Source: an uncultured Lachnospiraceae bacterium
GTDB taxonomy: Bacteria; Bacillota; Clostridia; Lachnospirales; Lachnospiraceae
NCBI GenBank assembly: GCA_947177105.1
Contig: CAMWTF010000099.1
Span: 1 to 7,983, forward strand
Direction of reading: 5' to 3'
DNA: 7,983 bases
Of this stretch, positions 6,177-7,983 are shown in pieces; position 1 is the first letter of the stretch; each line of letters opens with the position of its first letter. The translations under genes and the position numbers were made by a program. The notes beneath the pieces are model-generated. The model made no database searches. It had not been told where the DNA came from and saw only the letters and a list, made by a program, of their open reading frames with translations.

Positions 6177-6205
6177 TTGAATATTTCGTTCCGATCCACT
6201 ATAAT
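6177..6205 (+). promoter_or_regulatory. Promoter of the rightward GT-C gene
   Basis: TTGAAT (6177-6182), a 17-nt spacer and a consensus TATAAT (6200-6205) predict a plus-strand start near 6212 and a leader of about 117 nt before the ATG at 6329. It is back to back with the minus-strand promoter at 6117-6145, so the two glycosyltransferase genes are divergently controlled from one region. Confidence 0.75.
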
Positions 6206-6239
6206 AAATTCGTAAGCTGCGTTGGCAGGGCGAGGACCC

Positions 6240-6314
6240 ATGACCAGACACCGGCTCGATTATATATGGCATGTACTCTGCCGGTATGTCGGCAGAGTAC
6301 ATGCAAGTTTTTAG
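6240..6314 (+). CDS. Possible 24-residue leader peptide
   Basis: A short frame starts MTRHRLDYIWHV and ends at TAG 6312-6314. Two possible ribosome binding sites precede it: AGGG at 6227-6230, 9 nt before the ATG, and GAGG at 6232-6235, 4 nt before. The frame runs through the whole 15-bp hairpin at 6269-6304, and its stop codon directly abuts the ribosome binding site (AAAGG 6315-6319) of the next gene. Ribosomes translating it would open the hairpin and could deliver initiation to the downstream gene. It has four arginines and three histidines but no run of one amino acid as in classic attenuators. The peptide is not recognised and could be a chance frame. Confidence 0.35.
   Translation: MTRHRLDYIWHVLCRYVGRVHASF
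6269..6312 (+). other. Leader hairpin with T-run, possible attenuator
   Basis: GCATGTACTCTGCCG (6269-6283) and CGGCAGAGTACATGC (6290-6304) form a perfect 15-bp stem with a 6-nt loop. After AAG comes TTTTT (6308-6312). It lies in the leader of the rightward GT-C gene, between promoter and ribosome binding site, so it could end transcription early or only fold the RNA. The 3-nt gap and short T-run make it a weak terminator. An upstream GGCAG (6224-6228) could pair with CTGCC (6278-6282) as an alternative fold. Confidence 0.6.
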
Positions 6315-6328
6315 AAAGGCGCCGAAAT

Positions 6329-7930
6329 ATGCAAAAAATCGGACATATGATATATAAGATCGGATTTGGAACCGTCCGTATACTCTCCCTGCTGCTGGTG
6401 GGCATACTCACCCTGTGCAGCCTGTTGTGGGGATACTATGCGGAGGATATGACCACCCAGGAGTCCATCGCCCACCGCGAACCCATACTGCTTCATCTGG
6501 CGGGCCTGGCCGTCCTGCTTTTTCTGTTGTTCCTGGCGCTGAAGCTCTGCCGTCCCACAGGCAGACGCAGATCCTTTCTTCTGGCTGTCACTCTGGGCTG
6601 GATATGTCTCTGGGGACTGTTTCTGGTGTTCGGCGGCAGAAGTATTCCCGCCGCTGATTCCGCCAGCGTATACTCTATTGCGCAGGCGCTGGCCTTTGGC
6701 CATACGGAAGTCATCCATCCCACGGATTCCTATTTATCCTACTATCCCCAGCAAGTGGGGCTGGTGGCCTATTATGAGATTATTATCCGGCTTTGGAACC
6801 TGCTGCCCGTCCCCTTTTCCGCCCACTATATTTTGCAGTGCGTCAATGTGGGAATGGCCTGTGCCATTGTGTATTTCCAGTACAAAACCATCTGTCTTTT
6901 GTCCCATGACAATGACAGGGCGGCGGTCTGCTATCTGTTTCTGTCCATGCTGAACGCCCCTTTGCTCTTTTATACTTCCTTCGTCTACGGGGAGATTCCG
7001 TCTTTTGCTTTTCTCAGCGGTGGTCTCTACTTGCTGCTGAGATATTTTCTGGCGCAGGATTTGTCCGCCACGGGGCATCGCCTTGCTCTGGCTGGCAGCC
7101 TGCTATTGCTGGTTCTGGGTGTAGCCCTGCGCAAAAATAGCTTAATCGTGATTATTGCGGCGGTTATTGTAGTCCTCTGGGAGTGCCTTCGAGCCCGTAA
7201 AACCAGTCTGCTCTTATACGCTTTGCTTCTGACGCTCTCCTCTGCCGCTATTCTCCCCGCCATTTCGCGGAGCTATGAAAATCGGGCGGGCAATGTACTC
7301 AGCTCTGGTGTGCCCGCCATCTCCTATGTGGCCATGGGAATGCAGGTATCAAGTCGGGGAAACGGCTGGTATAACGGTTTCAACTTCAACACATATGAAG
7401 AAAGCCATCTGGATACGGCGGTCACCGCCCAAAAGAGCAGGGACGCAATCCAGACCTCGCTGTCCGCTTTTCGCGCAGACCCCGGCTTTGCTCTCCGCTT
7501 CTATGAGGGGAAGTTCCTGTCACAGTGGACGGACGGCAGCTATTTCTGCAGGCAGGCAACGCTGGCTCACGGGGACGCCCGCTGGGGAATCGTGGAAGCT
7601 CTGTACACCGGAGGGCTGGCAGCTTTCTTCATCCACTACTGCAACATCTATCAGCTGCTGGTTTACGGCGGTTCCCTGACCTGTCTGCTGGCTCTGCGGC
7701 ACCGCCGCAAAATGGAGGCTTATGTCCCCGCTGCCGGGATGCCTTTCTATCTGGGGATGATCGCGGTGCTCGGAGGCTTTTTATTCCACATGGTATGGGA
7801 GGCCAACTCCCGCTATATCTTTCCCTACTTCCTGCTCCTGCTGCCCTATGCGGCTTCAGGACTGGAAAATTTCTTTAAAATTATTCAAAACGCAAAGGAT
7901 AACAGAAAAAATTATGAAAAACCCGTTTAA
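6329..7930 (+). CDS. GT-C type membrane glycosyltransferase (GT39-like)
   Basis: This 533-residue polytopic membrane protein has about eleven hydrophobic segments. The first clear ones are near residues 17-36, 54-72 and 84-102. An outer loop with PAADSASVY (D110) takes the place of the acidic loop of GT-C enzymes, followed by YYPQQVGLVAYYE at 138-150, YGEIPSF at 220-226, a large loop with GNGWYNGFNFNTYEESH near 344-360, and a closing WEANSRYIFPYF near 490-501. These resemble Gram-positive GT39-family proteins that use polyprenyl-phosphate sugars outside the cell; substrate unknown. The ATG at 6329 is preferred over the in-frame ATG at 6266 because AAAGG (6315-6319) is 9 nt upstream and the earlier start lies just before the leader hairpin with no ribosome binding site. 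The low-homology basic tail ends in KNYEKPV, overlapping the next gene by 17 nt. Confidence 0.8.
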   Translation: MQKIGHMIYKIGFGTVRILSLLLVGILTLCSLLWGYYAEDMTTQESIAHREPILLHLAGLAVLLFLLFLALKLCRPTGRRRSFLLAVTLGWICLWGLFLVFGGRSIPAADSASVYSIAQALAFGHTEVIHPTDSYLSYYPQQVGLVAYYEIIIRLWNLLPVPFSAHYILQCVNVGMACAIVYFQYKTICLLSHDNDRAAVCYLFLSMLNAPLLFYTSFVYGEIPSFAFLSGGLYLLLRYFLAQDLSATGHRLALAGSLLLLVLGVALRKNSLIVIIAAVIVVLWECLRARKTSLLLYALLLTLSSAAILPAISRSYENRAGNVLSSGVPAISYVAMGMQVSSRGNGWYNGFNFNTYEESHLDTAVTAQKSRDAIQTSLSAFRADPGFALRFYEGKFLSQWTDGSYFCRQATLAHGDARWGIVEALYTGGLAAFFIHYCNIYQLLVYGGSLTCLLALRHRRKMEAYVPAAGMPFYLGMIAVLGGFLFHMVWEANSRYIFPYFLLLLPYAASGLENFFKIIQNAKDNRKNYEKPV

Positions 7931-7983
7931 AAACATTTGTGCTCCCTCCCGGAAATCACTTTCCGTATTGTGTCTCATCGTAC
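7914..7983 (+). CDS. Start of a membrane or secreted protein gene, cut by the window end
   Basis: A frame opens at ATG 7914, inside the end of the GT-C gene in another frame, and remains open to the last base (23 complete codons). It begins MKNPFKNICAPSRKSLSVLC and continues hydrophobically, a basic start followed by the beginning of a membrane helix or signal peptide. An AAAGGA lies 14 nt upstream, a rather long spacing. A 17-nt overlap of this kind usually means translational coupling within an operon. Too short to identify; another membrane glycosyltransferase or polymer-export protein would fit the context. Confidence 0.55.
   Translation, partial: MKNPFKNICAPSRKSLSVLCLIV

Noticed and set aside
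5977..6177. 66-codon minus-strand frame across the divergent intergenic region
   Set aside because: It runs through the palindrome and repeat, has no ribosome binding site, and its start lies upstream of the predicted promoter, so it would not be in the transcript.
6266..6328. N-terminal extension of the rightward GT-C protein from ATG 6266
   Set aside because: No ribosome binding site precedes 6266 and the segment overlaps the leader hairpin; the ATG at 6329 has AAAGG at correct spacing.

Overview
The window looks like part of a cell-surface glycan (capsule, exopolysaccharide or wall-polysaccharide) locus from a Gram-positive, probably a clostridial member of the Bacillota such as a Lachnospiraceae-type gut anaerobe. 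The support is strong purine-rich ribosome binding sites, sigma-A type promoters with 17-nt spacers, roughly balanced G+C, and a 30-residue holin-like toxin of a kind typical of Bacillota. The genus assignment is inference, because no marker gene is present.

Left arm, minus strand, 42-4008: three tightly spaced genes (gaps of 55 and 45 nt) read as one operon from an extended -10 promoter at 4052-4080. In order of transcription they are a sialyltransferase-like glycosyltransferase with the EDG and KPHP motifs (2926-4008), a full exporter-type ABC transporter resembling lipid-linked oligosaccharide flippases of the PglK type (1116-2870), and a family 2 glycosyltransferase (42-1070, GTG start).

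Centre, 4100-4507: an apparently unannotated type I toxin-antitoxin module sits between the sugar genes. It has a 30-codon membrane toxin on the minus strand (4311-4403), a convergent antisense RNA on the plus strand (about 4222-4312), near-identical promoters for both, an upstream hairpin that can mask the toxin ribosome binding site, and terminators for both transcripts.

Right arm: a minus-strand GT-C (GT39-like) membrane glycosyltransferase (4517-5980) and a divergent plus-strand GT-C membrane protein (6329-7930), which overlaps by 17 nt the start of a further gene running off the window (7914 onward). Between the divergent genes is a control region with opposed promoters, a roughly 100-bp imperfect palindrome (6010-6111), and a leader with a 24-codon upstream ORF spanning a 15-bp hairpin.

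A 66-bp sequence occurs twice (4100-4165 and 6047-6112; 50 of 66 positions identical, no gaps), both times between genes. It is the least explained structure in the window.

Working model (inference): cytoplasmic GTs build a lipid-linked glycan, the ABC transporter flips it, and the GT-C enzymes add sugars on the outer face from polyprenyl-phosphate donors. The toxin-antitoxin pair is unrelated to this chemistry but may stabilise the locus.
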